A stretch of DNA of 64,000 nt from positions 806,001 to 870,000 of the forward strand of contig QPFY01000008.1 of NCBI GenBank assembly GCA_003665825.1, in the 5' to 3' direction. Below the pieces are notes generated by a model. That model did not search any database, was not told the DNA's origin, and was given only the letters and a program-made list of their open reading frames with translations. This stretch comes from Microbotryum silenes-acaulis (lineage: Eukaryota; Basidiomycota; Microbotryomycetes; Microbotryales; Microbotryaceae). Below are positions 24,687-37,400 of the stretch, piece after piece (position 1 is the first letter of the stretch; the number at the start of each line of letters is the position of its first letter). The position numbers were made by a program, and so were the translations under genes.

Positions 24687-27600
24687 GGCTGCGCCAGGAT
24701 CAGAAACTCCTCCGGCACCGTCGTTGCCACTGCTCAAGCCGTTGCAAATGACCTGTACGCGTTAAACGTCGCACCCTCACCCTGTATGCCCAATGCCCTC
24801 CTTGCCACCCCTCACAGAGTTTCCTTGCTGACTCTGCACCGTCGCTTCGCGCATTTACCCGTTGCGCAACTCAAGAACGTCGTGCAGAAAGGCTTGGTCA
24901 CTGGGGTGGATTGGGTATATTCAGAGGAGGAGGTTAGGTCTTTCAATTGCAATGCTTGTCTCGCTTCCAAAGCGCACGCCCTTCCTTTTGCTCGTTCCAA
25001 GTCCATTGCCTCTGGCCGTCTGGACCTTGTCCATGTGGATGTTGCCCAAATGCCCCGACCCAGCTTTGGTGGCCATCGCTACATGCTCGTGATTGTCGAC
25101 GACTACACTCGTAAACATTGGTGCATCCTCCTCACTTACAAAAGTGACGTCTTCCATCGCCTCCGCAACTGGATCCTCGAAGTCGAGAACACCACGGGTG
25201 ATCGGGTGAAAACCATTCGCTCGGACAACGGCGGGGAGTTCACCCTGCGTAGTTTCGTCGATTTCTGTTTGAGCAAGGGCATCCGTCGGGAACTCACAAT
25301 CCCTTACACGCCTCAACAAAACGGACGCGTCGAGCGCACCAATCGGACGATCAAAGAGGGTATCCTCGCTTTGCTCTACTCGGCTGGCGCTGATCCACGC
25401 CTCTGGGCTGAAGCTGCCAAGTACTTCGTGCACTGCAAGAACTTGATGCCCCATGCGGGCATCCGTGGCGATATTCCCGACACTTGCTGGCATGGTGTCG
25501 CACCGGATGTCTCCTCGCTGCGTGCCTTTGGCTGCCGCGCTTGGCACTGCCTCCCCTCGGTTAAGCGCACCGACCTCGACCCCAAGGCCGTGCCACTCAT
25601 CTTCGTAGGGCTCGACGACCACGCAAAGGCCTATCGCCTCTTCGACCCGGCTACACGCAAAATTATCCTCAGTCGCAACGTCGTCTTTCGTGAATCTGAG
25701 TTCCCCGCCCTGCAGCCTGTGGCCAACACCCACACCGGCGCCATTCCGCTTCCTGTGGCCGCCGACATTTACCCTGACCAGGTAGACCACTCTGAGCCTT
25801 TGCTCGTTGCTTCCCCTCGCTCTCTGGCGCCTCGCGCTGAGCTCCCTGGACCTGTGCCCGCTGCCTCTGACCAAGGCCTGCGCCGTCCCTCCCCGGCCCG
25901 CGACATCCCTGACCAGGGCTCCCGCGCGCCTCCTGCCTCCGACCAAGGCTCTCCCGTAGCCCACGCTGGTGACCACCCTGACCAGGGCTCACCAACCTCC
26001 ACCGCCTCTGACCAAGGCAGCTCCGACTCGGCCATCTCCACGCCTTGCCCATCACCGCGACCGGTGGCTCCACGTCCGTTGCCGGCGCCACCCTCGCCTG
26101 CTCGATCCGAATCACCAGACCCCATCGACCTCTTGCCACGTTCGGGCAACGTTGCTTCACTCTGCCTTGCGCAGGAATTCCCTGACGACATCGATGCCGC
26201 GCTCCACTCGCCTCCGGCCGTCGCCTACCTTGCCTCTGGAGCCGCTGCTCTGCTCGACACCTCACCCGCCGACCCGACGGAACTGATCGCTCCTGCTCGG
26301 GACCCTCCACACTGGCGCGCTGCGATGGCAACCCCGCAGGCAGACGAGTGGCGCCTCGCTGCCCAGGCCGAATTCGACTCGCTCTCCCGCGATTTCTCGG
26401 CCTTCACACCAATTGATGAGTCTCTCGTGCCTGCAGACTCCAAGGTTCTCGGTTCGCGCTTTGTCTTCCGCACAAAACGCGATCAACACGGCCAAATCAA
26501 GTCGTACAAAGGCCGCCTGGTTGCTCGTGGTGATTCTCAACGCTCGGGCATCGATTTCGACGAGACCTTTGCCCCCGTCGCCAAATTCACCTCCATTCGC
26601 ACACTCCTGGCCCTCGCAGCCGCTCATGGGTACCACGTCCACCAGGCCGACATCGACAAGGCTTATCTTCACGGTAAACTCGACAAGCCCCTGTACATTC
26701 GCGTGCCCGAAGGGATTTACATGCCGGGCAAGGTCCTCCAGCTGCACCGGTCTCTCTACGGCTTGCGCCAGGCTGGTCGCATCTGGAACGACGAGATCGA
26801 CTCTGCATTGTCGGCACTTGGCTACGTCGCCACCGAGTCCGACCACTGCGTCTATCTCCGCACTGCCGGTGATGAGCGCCACTACATCGCGCTCTATGTT
26901 GACGACTTGCTCATGATCAGCCCTTCTCTCCCAGAGATCGAGCGTACCCTCCAAGGCCTTGAGCAGCGCTACGGTGTCAAACGACTCGGTGAGGCTGAAT
27001 ACGTCCTTGGTATCCAGATTCGGCGTTCTGCCGACGGCTCCATCTCCCTCAGTCAGGAACAATACCTCAAGGACGTCCTCGCTCGTTTTGGTATGTCCGA
27101 CGCCCATCCCGTTGCCATGCCCATGCAAGCCGATCTCCGCCTCGAAGTCGAGCTCCAGCCCACCCCGTTCCCGGATCGCACTCGGTATCTACAGGCGATT
27201 GGCTCCCTCATGTACGCATCGACCGGTACTCGCCCCGACCTGGCCTACACCGTCGGTTACTTGGCTCGGTTCTCTCAGTCACCATCCGTTGCTGCCTGGG
27301 GTGCTGTCAAGCACGCCTTTCGCTATCTCGCTGGTACTCTGTCTCACGGTCTACGCTACACTTGCGGGGATCCGGCACCCTTGGTTGGCTACTCGGACTG
27401 CAACTGGGGTGCTTGCGTCCTATCCTCAAAATCGACCATGGGTTACACCTTTGTCTTCGCAGGCGCGGCCGTCTCGTGGTCATCTCGCCTCCAGTCTCGG
27501 GTTGCCGACTCTACTTGTGACGCCGAGTACCTTGCCTTGTCACACGCCGGCAAGGAGGCTATCTTCCTACGTCAGCTGTTTGGTGAGCTCGGCCTTCCTT

Positions 27601-27848
27601 CATCCCAACCCGTTCTCATCTATGGCGACAACCAAGGTGCCAATGCTCTCACCAAAAACCCGGTCTTTCACGCTCGCACTCGGCACATTCGTCTTCGTGA
27701 ACACTTCGTCCGAGATATGGTCTCCCTGGGTGACATCATCGTACAATATATCGCCACCAGCGAGATGACTGCCGACATTTTCACCAAGGCTTTGTCTCGC
27801 GACCTCTTTGCTCGACACCGCGGCCGACTTGGCATCTGTGTTTCCTGA
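24687..27848 (+). pseudogene. A4 IN-RT-RNase H polyprotein, 5' truncated
   Basis: In frame from GCARIRNSSGT through integrase (HRRFAHL, CNACLASKAH, HVDVAQM, SDNGGEF, NGRVERTNRT), the ASDQG-repeat linker, RT (YVDDLLM) and RNase H ([18 protein letters not shown]) to TGA at 27848. The linker differs from A1 in repeat detail (for example VAHAGDHPDQGS). Catalytic residues visible are intact. Gag and protease are lost because B2 sits at the break and the other side is gone. The first ATG in the fragment (24786) is internal and is not a real start. Confidence 0.88.
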
Positions 27849-27866
27849 TACTCGAAGTAGGGGGGG

Positions 27867-28350
27867 TGTGAGATTGACAACCTCTTCTATTTCCTTCTCA
27901 TATCATCCCTCACTTCCTTTCCTTGTCTTCTCTTGGTTTTTGGCCTGCCTTTTCCCACCTAGCTCTCTTCCTCACTGGGCTGGGTCCGTGCGCCTGACAC
28001 AGGCCACGGAGCCAGCCCCGAGCTTACCTCAGCCAACTGGCTCCGCACTTCTCACTCTCCTGCTCAAGCAACTTCTTGGTCTGGTCTCCTTGGTCCGTCG
28101 ATCAGAGCCTAACCACCGCTTGAGCAGGTGAGCACTACACTTCACTTTTCTCCTCTTACTAGTCATGATAGCTTACTGTAGTACTTGAGCAGGTGTGTAA
28201 CAAGCAACTTCTTGGTCTGGTCTCCTTGGTCCGTCGATCAGAGCCTAACCACCGCTTGAGCAGGTGTGTAACAAGCAACTTCTTGGTCTGGTCTCCTTGG
28301 TCCGTCGATCAGAGCCTAACCACCGCTTGAGCAGTCGTCGCATCTTCATA
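27867..28350 (+). repeat. 3' LTR of A4
   Basis: 484 bp, TGTGAGATTGAC...CATCTTCATA. Same architecture as other A LTRs, including the unit ending CCGCTTGAGCAG followed by GTGAGCAC or GTGTGTAAC, although the single-copy part has diverged. Confidence 0.9.
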
Positions 28351-28351
28351 C

Positions 28352-30904
28352 CAACGCACCACCACCACCGCCCTCCACCCGTTCGGCTGCGCGGCCTGGC
28401 TCACGGTCGCGCCGGACCTTCGCAGCAAGCTCGACCCCAAGGCCGCGCGCGTGATCTTCACCGGTTACAACCTCGTCTCCAAGGCTTTCCGTTTCTTCGA
28501 CCATTCTACCAACAAGGTTGTGATTGGCCGAAATGCCACCTTCCTCGACGACGACTTCCCCGGCCTCCCAATCAACACGCCCGTCGATGCGGACAACACC
28601 GAACGCCAGTTCGTCATTCCCGCCGACACGCCCGCCCCCGCCGTCAAGACGAGGACCCCACTAGTAAGGTCGGCGCACATGGACGTCTCATCCTCTCTTG
28701 ATGATTCTGCCATGAGCGCCGTTGACGTGGCCCCAGGGTACACTGGCGGATCCTTACTTAATTCTACAGATATCAGCCCCTCGCCGTCCCCGTCGCTTGT
28801 CCCGCTTTCGTCGCCCGCCACGTCCTCGGCCGGAGGACCGTCCCTCGATGACTCGGACGACCCGCTTGACCTCCTCAACTCCAACACCGCGGTTCGCCTC
28901 AACCTGATGGACGTACATCGATCCGACGACGACACCCTGGTGACGCCCACACCCGCCATTGCCCCCGCTGAACAGCCCTCCGATGACGACTCCCCTGATG
29001 AGATCGATTTCCTCTCTCGCCACCACCGCGCCTTCATCGCCACAGACGACGACGACCCCACCCTCGACGCCATCGAGCCCGTCAAGTCGATTACTAGCGA
29101 TCCTCAGACCTGGCGCGAAGCAATGTCCAGCGACGAGCACGACATCTGGGCTCAGGCTGCCGCCGCCGAGTTCACCGCCATGCGCGACGACTTCAAGGTG
29201 TTCACCATCGAGCCTCGATCCTCCGTACCGCCGGGCGCCACTATCGTCACCTCCAAGTTCGTCTGGAAGACCAAACGCGACGCACGTGGCGAAGTCACGG
29301 GGCACAAGGCACGCCTTGTAGCGCAAGGTAACCGCCAACGCGACGGCATCGATTTCTCGGAGACTTTCGCACCCGTCGCCCGTTTCTCCTCCATTCGCTG
29401 CCTCCTTGCCCTCGCCGCTGCCAACGGTTACCACGTTCATCAGGCCGACATCGACAAGGCTTACCTCCACGGCGAGCTCGATCACGATATCTGGATGACG
29501 ACGCCACGAGGTTTCGACTTCCCGAGCGATAAGATTCTCCGCCTGCGGCGCTCAATCTACGGTCTCAAGCAGGCCGGTCGCATCTGGAATCGCCACATTG
29601 ACACATCACTCAGGAGTCTCGGGTACAAGGCAACGGGCACTGATCACTGCATTTACTCTCACATTGATGATCAGCAACGGCCCCATTATATCGCCTTGTA
29701 TGTCGACGATCTCCTCATTGTCAGCCCCGCCCTCGACGAGATCGAACGCGTCATCTCCGGCCTTGAACAGCGATACGGCGTCAAACGGCTCGGCCCCGCG
29801 GAATACATCCTCGGCATCCAAATTCGCCGCCTGGACGACGGCTCCATTGCCCTATCCCAGGAACGCTACATCATGGACGTGCTCGCCCGGTTTCACTTCG
29901 ACACCACGACACGCGGCGCTACGGTACCAATGACGCCCGGCCTCTCGCTCACGGCAGTTCCGGGTCAGGGAACGGAGCGCATTCGATCGTGGTACCTACA
30001 AGCCATTGGCTCACTCCTGTACATTTCCCTTGGCACTCGACCCGACATTGCTTTCGCCGTCTCGTACTTGTCCCGGTTTGCCAACAACCCTGGCCGCCGT
30101 CATTGGATTGCCGTCAAACACGTCCTTCGCTACCTTCGCGCCACGTACCGCGATGAGTTACTCTACGCCCGCGGTCCAGCCAAAGTTACGGGTGTGGTTG
30201 GTTATTCCGATGCGAACTGGGGTGCCTGCGTCGACACGTCCATCTCCACAATGGGCTTCGTCTTTTACTTGGCCGGCTCCGCCGTCTCTTGGTCATCGAA
30301 GCGTCAGACTCGGGTGGCGGATTCCACCACTGATGCCGAATACCTCGCCTTGTCGCACGCTGGTAAGGAAGCGATTTACCTTACGCAACTCCTCTCCGAG
30401 CTCCACGTTCGCCCGATCGATGCAGCTCACATCTTCACCGACAACGAGGCCGCGGCCGCCGTCGCTCACGACCCCGTTCGCACCTCCGGCACTCGACACA
30501 TACGCCTCCGCGAGCATTTTGTCCGCGACATGGTCAACCGAGGCGATATCTCCCTCTCACACGTTGGCACAGCGGACATGGTTGCGGACCTATTCACCAA
30601 AGCGCTGGGTCCCAAGATTTTTGGTATACATTGCTATGCTCTAGGCCTCCGGACGCGGCACCCACGGCTCAAGTCTACCTCGCGTTCGCGTGGGGGGGGG
30701 TGTGAGGAATCCACTCTCCACTCGGGTCAGGACTTAGGCGCGCGGAGCGAGCCGGGCGCATCGGCCCAGGACTTAGGCGCGCGCAGCGAGCCTGGCACAT
30801 TGGCTCAGCCCCGAGGCTCGCTGGCTGAGGACTTGGGGCGCGCGGCTCCCTTACTGTTAGATTCCTATTCATCACTCTTGGCTATAACTACATCGCTGAC
30901 GTAG
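28352..30904 (+). pseudogene. D3 pol: integrase end, RT, RNase H
   Basis: In frame from [17 protein letters not shown] through the integrase C-terminal part ([16 protein letters not shown]), the linker with the 106-nt block, RT ([33 protein letters not shown]) and RNase H ([28 protein letters not shown]). The frame runs through the G9 polypurine tract and almost the whole LTR, ending at 30904 after [10 protein letters not shown]. It first reads DLGARSEPG repeats there. Confidence 0.88.
28664..28769 (+). other. Conserved intron-like block, D3 copy
   Basis: 106 nt from GTAAGGTCGGCG to TTAATTCTACAG, as described for B2. Confidence 0.5.
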
Positions 30905-30990
30905 TAGAGTTGATCGAATAGGTATGTTGAAATGAGATTGATCACTCTTGGCTATAACTACATCGCTGACGTAGTAGAGTTGATCGAATA
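30701..30990 (+). repeat. 3' LTR of D3
   Basis: 290 bp, TGTGAGGAATCC...GATCGAATA. It contains the 49-bp unit TCACTCTTGG...GATCGAATA twice with GGTATGTTG between. Confidence 0.9.
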
Positions 30991-30999
30991 GTATCCAAG

Positions 31000-31545
31000 A
31001 TGGCTACGACCTCGGTGGATTCCGGGTCCGCCACTCATCGCGGCCTTATGGGCGACCTGTATGGCAATGTCGACGCCACAAATTGGGGAACGGCCAAGGA
31101 TCGACTCCAACGGGTGTTGGAGGGCGATGGCCGGTTCAAGCATGTCACGACCGAACTCAGCGTTGGCCCCGAGCCCGAACAGTCCGAGTTCACCCGTACG
31201 CTGGGTGGCTCCACTGTGGCCGACGTAGCCACGTTCCGTACACAACATCGGAACTACCGTCATGACGTCGACGACCTCGATCAAGCCTTGGCGCAGGCCC
31301 GCAACATCTTGTTCGTGTGCCTGGGGGAGGCCACGTTCGCGCGCATCGCAGACCAGCCAACGCACGAGCTGTGGGCGGCCCTCGATAAGGATCTCGGCGC
31401 CGCATCCCACGACTTCGCGCGGTCGGAGAAACTTGATGCTCTTTTCCAATACCAAGCCTACGTCAATGGAGACCCTCTCGACCCTTGGTTGTCGCGCTTC
31501 AACCGGCTGTTCGTCGATCTCAACACCGCGCATGTTTCCCGCGAC
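31000..31545 (+). pseudogene. F: copia Gag, truncated
   Basis: Begins at ATG 31000 (MATTSVDSGSATHRG) and is open for 182 codons to the E1 LTR. The composition and the blocks LWAALDKDLG, FQYQAYVNGDPLD and RFNRLFVDLNTAH fit the alpha-helical Gag (UBN2-type) of Ty1/copia elements. The family differs from A to D. The D3 LTR lies just 9 bases before the ATG, so the leader is disrupted, and the E1 LTR removes everything after HVSRD. No knuckle or protease remains. Confidence 0.7.
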
Positions 31546-31675
31546 TGTCAGGATGACAGCGGTACACTGACAGCAGTACTCAAAGGAAGTCCTCCCCGAG
31601 GTTGTGTGCAGGTAGCGATGACTTGACCCAATGGCGGATTCGTTTCAAGCATCGCGGGCGTCGTGGTGTAGCCGT
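31546..31675 (+). repeat. E1 5' LTR, left part
   Basis: TGTCAGGATGACAGC... It carries a 14-bp partial duplication (CGGTACACTGACAG) relative to the 3' LTR at 48815. Cut at the GCCGT target of D2. Confidence 0.9.
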
Positions 31676-32030
31676 TATTCGATCAACTCTACTACGTCAG
31701 CGATGTAGTTATAGCCAAGAGTGATGAATATCATTTCAACATACCTATTCGATCAACTCTACTACGTCAGCGATGTAGTTATAGCCAAGAGTGATGAATA
31801 GGAAGCTAACAGTAAAGGAGCCGCGCGCCCCAAGTCCTCAGCCAGGGAGCCTCGGGGCTGAGCCAATGTGCCAGGCTCGCTGCGCGCGCCTAAGTCCCAG
31901 GCTCGCTCCGCGCGCCCAAGTCCTGGGCCGATGTGCCCGGCTCGCTCCGCGCGCCTAAGTCCTGAGCCGATGCGCCCGGCTCGCTCCGCGCGCCTAAGTC
32001 CTGACCCGAGCGGAGAGTGGATTCCTCACA
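31676..32030 (-). repeat. 3' LTR of D2
   Basis: 355 bp; longer than D1 and D3 LTRs (290 bp) because of extra copies of a GC-rich unit that encodes DLGARSEPG in the pol frame. Confidence 0.92.
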
Positions 32031-35000
32031 CCCCCCCCCACGCGAACGCGAGGTAGACTTGAGCCGTGGGTGCCGCGTCCGGAGGCCTAGAGCATAGCAA
32101 TGTATACCAAAAATCTTGGGACCCAGCGCTTTGGTGAATAGGTCCGCAACCATGTCCGCTGTGCCAACGTGTGAGAGGGAGATATCGCCTCGGTTGACCA
32201 TGTCGCGGACAAAATGCTCGCGGAGGCGTATGTGTCGAGTGCCGGAGGTGCGAACGGGGTCGTGAGCGACGGCGGCCGCGGCCTCGTTGTCGGTGAAGAT
32301 GTGAGCTGCATCGATCGGGCGAACGTGGAGCTCGGAGAGGAGTTGCGTAAGGTAAATCGCTTCCTTACCAGCGTGCGACAAGGCGAGGTATTCGGCATCA
32401 GTGGTGGAATCCGCCACCCGAGTCTGACGTTTCGATGACCAAGAGACGGCAGAGCCAGCCAAGTAAAAAACGAAGCCCATTGTGGAGATGGACGTGTCGA
32501 CGCAGGCACCCCAGTTCGCATCGGAATAACCGACCACACCCGTAACTTTGGCTGGACCGCGGGCGTAGAGTAGCTCATCGCGGTACGTGGCACGAAGGTA
32601 GCGAAGGACGTGTTTGACGGCAATCCAATGACGACGGCCAGGGTTGTTGGCGAACCGGGACAAGTACGAGACGGCGAAGGCAATGTCGGGTCGAGTGCCA
32701 AGGGAAATGTACAGGAGGGAGCCGATGGCTTGGAGGTACCACGATCGAATGCGCTCCGTTCCCTGACCCGGAACTGCTGTGAGCGAGAGGCCGGGCGTCA
32801 TTGGCACTGTAGCGCCGCGTGTCGTGGTGTCGAAGTGAAACCGGGCGAGCACGTCCATGATGTAGCGTTCCTGGGATAGGGCAATGGAGCCGTCGTCCAG
32901 GCGGCGGATTTGGATGCCGAGGATGTATTCCGCGGGGCCGAGCCTTTTGACGCCGTATCGCTGTTCAAGGCCGGAGATGACGCGTTCGATCTCATCGAGG
33001 GCGGGGCTGACAATGAGGAGATCGTCGACATACAAGGCGATATAATGGGGCCGTTGCTGATCATCAATGTGAGAGTAAATGCAGTGATCAGTGCCCGTTG
33101 CCTTGTACCCGAGACTCCTGAGTGATGTGTCAATGTGGCGATTCCAGATGCGACCGGCCTGCTTGAGACCGTAGATTGAGCGCCGCAGGCGGAGAACCTT
33201 ATCGCTCGGGAAGTCGAAACCTCGTGGCGTTGTCATCCAGATATCGTGATCGAGCTCGCCGTGGAGGTAAGCCTTGTCGATGTCGGCCTGATGAACGTGG
33301 TAACCGTTGGCAGCGGCGAGGGCAAGGAGGCAGCGAATGGAGGAGAAACGGGCAACGGGTGCGAAAGTCTCCGAGAAATCGATGCCGTCGCGTTGGCGGT
33401 TACCTTGCGCTACAAGGCGTGCCTTCCGCCCTGTGACGTCACCGCGTGCATCGCGCTTGGTCTTCCAGACGAATTTGGAGGTGACGATAGTGGCGCCCGG
33501 CGGTACGGAGGATCGAGGCTCGATGGTGAACACCTTGAAGTCGTCGCGCATGGCGGTGAACTCGGCGGCGGCAGCCTGAGCCCAGATGTCGTGCTCGTCG
33601 CTGGACATTGCTTCACGCCAGGTCTGAGGGTCGCTAGTGATCGATTTGATGGGCTCGATGGCTTCGAGGGCGGGGTTGTCGTCTTCTGCGGCGATGAAGG
33701 CGCGGTGGTGGCGAGAGAGGAAATCGATCTCATCAGGGGAGTCGTCATCGGAGGGCTGTTCAGCGGGGGCCATGGCGGGTGCGGGCGTCACCAGGGTGTC
33801 GTCGTCGGATTGATGTACGTCCATCAGGTTGAGGCGAACCGCGGTGTTGGAGTTGAGGAGGTCAAGCGGGTCGTCCGAGTCATCGAGGGACGGTCCCCCG
33901 GCCGAGGATGTGGCGGGCGACGAAAGCGGGGCAAGCGACGGGGACGGCGAGGGGCTGGTATCTGTAGAATTAAGTAAGGATCCGCCAGTGTACCCTGGGG
34001 CCACGTCAACGGCGCTCATGGCAGAATCATCAAGAGAGGATGAGACGTCCATGTGCGCCGACCTTACTAGTGGGGTCCTCGTCTTGACGGCTGGGGCGGG
34101 CGTGTCGGCGGGAATGACGAACTGGCGTTCGGTGTCGTCCGCATCGACGGGCGTGTTGATTGGTAGACCGGGGAAGTCGTCGTCGAGGAAGGTGGCATTT
34201 CGGCCAATCACAACCTTGTTGGTAGAATGGTCGAAGAAACGGAAAGCCTTGGAGGCGAGGTCGTAACCGGTGAAGATCACGCGCGCGGCCTTGGGGTCGA
34301 GCTTGCTGCGAAGGTTCGGCGCGACCGTGAGCCAGGCCGCGCAGCCGAACGGGTGGAGGGCGGTGGCGGTGGTGCGTTGGCCGTTCCAAACGGATTCTGG
34401 AGTCTGTTTGGCCAAAGCTGAGTGTGAGCACCTGTTTTTGCAATAAACGAAGTATGCAGCCGCTTCATCCCAAAAGGTGGCCGGCAGATGGGAGTCAGCA
34501 AGGAGGGCAAGGACGCCCTCGACGATGGAGAGATTGACACGTTCGGCACGACCGTTTTGCTGAGGTGTGTAGGGGATAGAATATTGACAACGAATACCCC
34601 TGGACTTGCAGAACTCCGTGAATGCGTTCGATTGGTACTCCCCGCCGTTGTCGGTGCGAAGGGTTTTTAAACGCTCGTTCGTCTCTAACTCCACTTCGGC
34701 GAGCCAAGTCTGGAAGGTCGGGAAGACGTCGCTTTTGTGATCGATCGCGTATGCCCAGAGTTTGCGAGAGTGGTCGTCAAGAAATGTGACAAGGTAGCGC
34801 TTCCCGGTCAAGGACGGAGTGGGGAACGAAAGGACATCGCTGTGCACGAGGCCGAGTCTTTCGGGGGAATGCGACTCAGAGTCGGGAAAAGGAAGACGGT
34901 GGCCTTTGGAACCAAGGCAAGCATTGCAAACAAACTCCTCTACGTCTTTGTCACTGTACCCGGCCCCAAACCCGTCCAGCAAACCTGCGGCGATCATCTT

Positions 35001-36509
35001 CTGTATAGAGGATGGGGCAAGATGGCCGAGGCAGCGGTGAAGGGTAAGCAGGGGCACGGTCGACTCAGAACGCGAGAGAAAGGCAAGCTGCTGACACTTG
35101 GTGTGGTCCGCGTCCAAAAGGTAGAGACCGTCGTTAACCCTGGTACCGTGAGCAATGGCCTGGCCGTCCTTGGCGATGTCGATGCCGTCGCTGGTGAAGG
35201 CGAGTCGAACGCGGTCGGTGTCGCAGAGGCGAGAGACGGAGAGGAGGTTGACGTGGAGGCCCGGCGTGTGCAGAACGCCACGCAGCGTGATCGGATGCCC
35301 GGTCTTGGCAACGAACGCTACGTCCCCCATGCCGATGGCCGTGATACCGCCGGCAATGCCGCCGATCTTGGTGTGCGCCGTCTGGCGATAAGCCGTGAAT
35401 AGAGAACGATCGGCGACCATGTGTGCCGTGGCGCCCGAGTCGACTACAAAGGCATCAGTCGGGAGTTGCCGGCGAGCGAACAGGCAGGAGGCGAAATAGC
35501 CGACGTTAGGCTGTTGAGCGGCGGGGAGAGACATGTCGTCCTGGTTGTCGTCGCCGGTGTGTTTTTGTTCGCCCCGGTGCTTGCAGTCGAGGGCCCAGTG
35601 CCCTTTCTTGTGGCAGCGGCGGCAGGGGCCGGCGGGCGGGTGTTTCGCCCGTGAGGTGCAGTCGCGCAGGCGGTGGCCGGGGGCGCGGCAGGCGGGACAA
35701 GGGGAGGCGGTGGCGAGCATGGCCGAGTGTGATGACGAGAGTCCCGCCGAGCGAAGCTGGATGCGAATGCGATCCGTCAGCGTCGTGAGTTCCGGGAGGT
35801 CGCGTTGGTTGCGCTGCTCGTCCGTGAATGTGAGGCGGAAGCTGTCGAGGCAAGGTGGGACCATGGCGAGCACGTGAGTGGCGAGCACGTCGTTGAGCGA
35901 GGTTTTGGCGTCGCGGATTTCCTGCGCGATCGACATGTATTCGCGGAGCCAGGTGTCGTACGCCTCGACGGAGGCAGGCATCTTCCTGAAATCCCAAAGG
36001 CGGGCGAACAACTCGAGGGTGCGAGTGGCGTCGTCCGGTGCGAAACGAGCCTTGAGTGCGGCGAAGATGCGTGGTGCCGACAGGTCGTCGCTGGGGATGG
36101 TGTCGAGGGTGGCTGAGACGTCGGCGGAGTCGATTGAGCCAACGATGATTTCCCGCGCGGCGTCGTCACGGGCGGCAAGCTGGTCAGCCGTCCATGTCGG
36201 GGGGATGACACCGTCAAGAACGTAACCACGGACTTGATTTGGAAGCGCGAGACGGAGTTGACGTAACCAGTTCGTAAACGACTTAGGCCCGTCAAGACGA
36301 GCGTGCTTGGGGAACACGACTTTTGATGCGGTGGCGGTGTTTGCCTGCGTGGCAGTGACGGGCGGGGTGGCGGCGGCGGCGGCGGCAGGGGGCGGTGAGG
36401 CCTGTAGAGCGGCAAGCTGTGCCTGTAGCGTGGCGATTTGCACGCTGATCGAAGGGTCAGGGGAGCTGGTGTCCCTGGGAGGCGAGGGCGGGGCGGGGGA
36501 GCTGTCCAT
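31890..36509 (-). CDS. D2 Gag-Pol polyprotein (copia)
   Basis: 1539 residues from ATG 36509 ([11 protein letters not shown]). Gag carries two zinc knuckles, [14 protein letters not shown] near 268 and [14 protein letters not shown] near 300. Protease [10 protein letters not shown] near 354. Integrase: LHRCLGHL and [10 protein letters not shown] finger, [20 protein letters not shown] near 618, NGRAERVN. Linker rich in Ser/Asp holding the conserved 106-nt block. RT with [14 protein letters not shown] and YVDDLLI near 1161. RNase H with [27 protein letters not shown]. All motifs are intact. The C terminus reads through the G9 polypurine tract into the LTR ([10 protein letters not shown]) and ends after DLGARSEPG repeats at 31890. 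Confidence 0.95.
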   Translation of the reverse strand: MDSSPAPPSPPRDTSSPDPSISVQIATLQAQLAALQASPPPAAAAAATPPVTATQANTATASKVVFPKHARLDGPKSFTNWLRQLRLALPNQVRGYVLDGVIPPTWTADQLAARDDAAREIIVGSIDSADVSATLDTIPSDDLSAPRIFAALKARFAPDDATRTLELFARLWDFRKMPASVEAYDTWLREYMSIAQEIRDAKTSLNDVLATHVLAMVPPCLDSFRLTFTDEQRNQRDLPELTTLTDRIRIQLRSAGLSSSHSAMLATASPCPACRAPGHRLRDCTSRAKHPPAGPCRRCHKKGHWALDCKHRGEQKHTGDDNQDDMSLPAAQQPNVGYFASCLFARRQLPTDAFVVDSGATAHMVADRSLFTAYRQTAHTKIGGIAGGITAIGMGDVAFVAKTGHPITLRGVLHTPGLHVNLLSVSRLCDTDRVRLAFTSDGIDIAKDGQAIAHGTRVNDGLYLLDADHTKCQQLAFLSRSESTVPLLTLHRCLGHLAPSSIQKMIAAGLLDGFGAGYSDKDVEEFVCNACLGSKGHRLPFPDSESHSPERLGLVHSDVLSFPTPSLTGKRYLVTFLDDHSRKLWAYAIDHKSDVFPTFQTWLAEVELETNERLKTLRTDNGGEYQSNAFTEFCKSRGIRCQYSIPYTPQQNGRAERVNLSIVEGVLALLADSHLPATFWDEAAAYFVYCKNRCSHSALAKQTPESVWNGQRTTATALHPFGCAAWLTVAPNLRSKLDPKAARVIFTGYDLASKAFRFFDHSTNKVVIGRNATFLDDDFPGLPINTPVDADDTERQFVIPADTPAPAVKTRTPLVRSAHMDVSSSLDDSAMSAVDVAPGYTGGSLLNSTDTSPSPSPSLAPLSSPATSSAGGPSLDDSDDPLDLLNSNTAVRLNLMDVHQSDDDTLVTPAPAMAPAEQPSDDDSPDEIDFLSRHHRAFIAAEDDNPALEAIEPIKSITSDPQTWREAMSSDEHDIWAQAAAAEFTAMRDDFKVFTIEPRSSVPPGATIVTSKFVWKTKRDARGDVTGRKARLVAQGNRQRDGIDFSETFAPVARFSSIRCLLALAAANGYHVHQADIDKAYLHGELDHDIWMTTPRGFDFPSDKVLRLRRSIYGLKQAGRIWNRHIDTSLRSLGYKATGTDHCIYSHIDDQQRPHYIALYVDDLLIVSPALDEIERVISGLEQRYGVKRLGPAEYILGIQIRRLDDGSIALSQERYIMDVLARFHFDTTTRGATVPMTPGLSLTAVPGQGTERIRSWYLQAIGSLLYISLGTRPDIAFAVSYLSRFANNPGRRHWIAVKHVLRYLRATYRDELLYARGPAKVTGVVGYSDANWGACVDTSISTMGFVFYLAGSAVSWSSKRQTRVADSTTDAEYLALSHAGKEAIYLTQLLSELHVRPIDAAHIFTDNEAAAAVAHDPVRTSGTRHIRLREHFVRDMVNRGDISLSHVGTADMVADLFTKALGPKIFGIHCYALGLRTRHPRLKSTSRSRGGGCEESTLRSGQDLGARSEPGASAQDLGARSEPGTSAQDLGARSEPGT
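33962..34067 (-). other. Conserved intron-like block, D2 copy
   Basis: 106 nt on the minus strand, GTAAGGTCGGCG to TTAATTCTACAG. It lies in the intact D2 frame. Confidence 0.5.
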
Positions 36510-36582
36510 GCTGCGATGGTGCGATGGGCTGGGGCGGCTCGAGTGGCTGGGCTCGAGGGAAAATGCAAGCGGCGGGGCTGGT

Positions 36583-36601
36583 AGCTCGTGGGCTTATAAC
36601 C
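36583..36601 (-). other. Primer-binding site of D2
   Basis: On the minus strand GGTTATAAGCCCACGAGC directly follows the LTR. The implied tRNA loop is CTTATAA (anticodon UAU, Ile). D1 has the same site at 41360. Confidence 0.55.
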
Positions 36602-36956
36602 TATTCGATCAACTCTACTACGTCAGCGATGTAGTTATAGCCAAGAGTGATGAATATCATTTCAACATACCTATTCGATCAACTCTACTACGTCAGCGAT
36701 GTAGTTATAGCCAAGAGTGATGAATAGGAAGCTAACAGTAAAGGAGCCGCGCGCCCCAAGTCCTCAGCCAGGGAGCCTCGGGGCTGAGCCAATGTGCCAG
36801 GCTCGCTGCGCGCGCCTAAGTCCCAGGCTCGCTCCGCGCGCCCAAGTCCTGGGCCGATGTGCCCGGCTCGCTCCGCGCGCCTAAGTCCTGAGCCGATGCG
36901 CCCGGCTCGCTCCGCGCGCCTAAGTCCTGACCCGAGCGGAGAGTGGATTCCTCACA
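36602..36956 (-). repeat. 5' LTR of D2
   Basis: 355 bp, same as the 3' LTR over the positions compared. Confidence 0.92.
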
Positions 36957-36961
36957 GCCGT

Positions 36962-37400
36962 TTGGCGCGTGGGTGCGCACCCGCTGGTTGCAGGTTCGAT
37001 GCGCTGCGAGCGCAATCTTCTTTCGATTTGTTTTATCTTTTTGCTAGCTGAGGCGCGGCCTCAGGGTTTTTACCGGTGCTCCCGCGAGCAATCCTTTTTA
37101 CCCCTGAGGCGACCTCTTGGAGTAGTTTGATTTGGCTGAGTTCCCTTGGCGCCTGGGCAGTCCCTCCCTTCGGTTTTGACACCTTCCCCCGGAGCCTGGT
37201 CCGCTCATCATCTTATTGGCCCCCCCTCTCCTTGCCGATCGTTGGAATAAAGTCCGTTATACTTGACTTCCCGCGAGCTTTTCGGTCGACACCCCTCTTC
37301 GATCGCTCCCTCGCCGACTGCCGCCACCACAGCCGATACTCCTCGACACCCCCGTCCTTCGTCGTGTAGACGACGTCATCCTCGCCGACGTCGCCTGTCA
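36962..37400 (+). repeat. E1 5' LTR, right part
   Basis: Continues the E1 LTR after D2 to its end at CGACGTCGCCTGTCA. The 3' LTR copy at 48815-49370 aligns across the interruption. Both contain GGAATAAAGTCCG followed by TTATACTTGAC, a possible promoter or start region. Confidence 0.9.

Larger units (their letters stand above)
24685..28350 (+). mobile_element. Family A copia element A4 (diverged, 5' part missing)
   Basis: The 3' two thirds of a family A subtype, from the protease-integrase spacer to a 484-bp 3' LTR. Coding sequence is close to A1/A2 but with many silent and some coding changes; the LTR is clearly diverged. It lies in D3, whose frame resumes at 28351 with CCAAC as right target sequence. 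Confidence 0.9.
28351..30990 (+). mobile_element. Family D copia element D3 (3' half)
   Basis: The integrase end, RT, RNase H and 3' LTR (290 bp) of a D element. Its 5' half is missing beyond A4. Right target sequence GTATC (30991-30995) lies in the leader of F. Confidence 0.9.
31676..36956 (-). mobile_element. Family D copia element D2, complete
   Basis: 5281 bp, minus strand, with two 355-bp LTRs that look identical, target duplication GCCGT (31671-31675 and 36957-36961), primer-binding site and an uninterrupted polyprotein. It entered the 5' LTR of E1. It is the best candidate for an autonomous D copy in the window. Confidence 0.95.
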
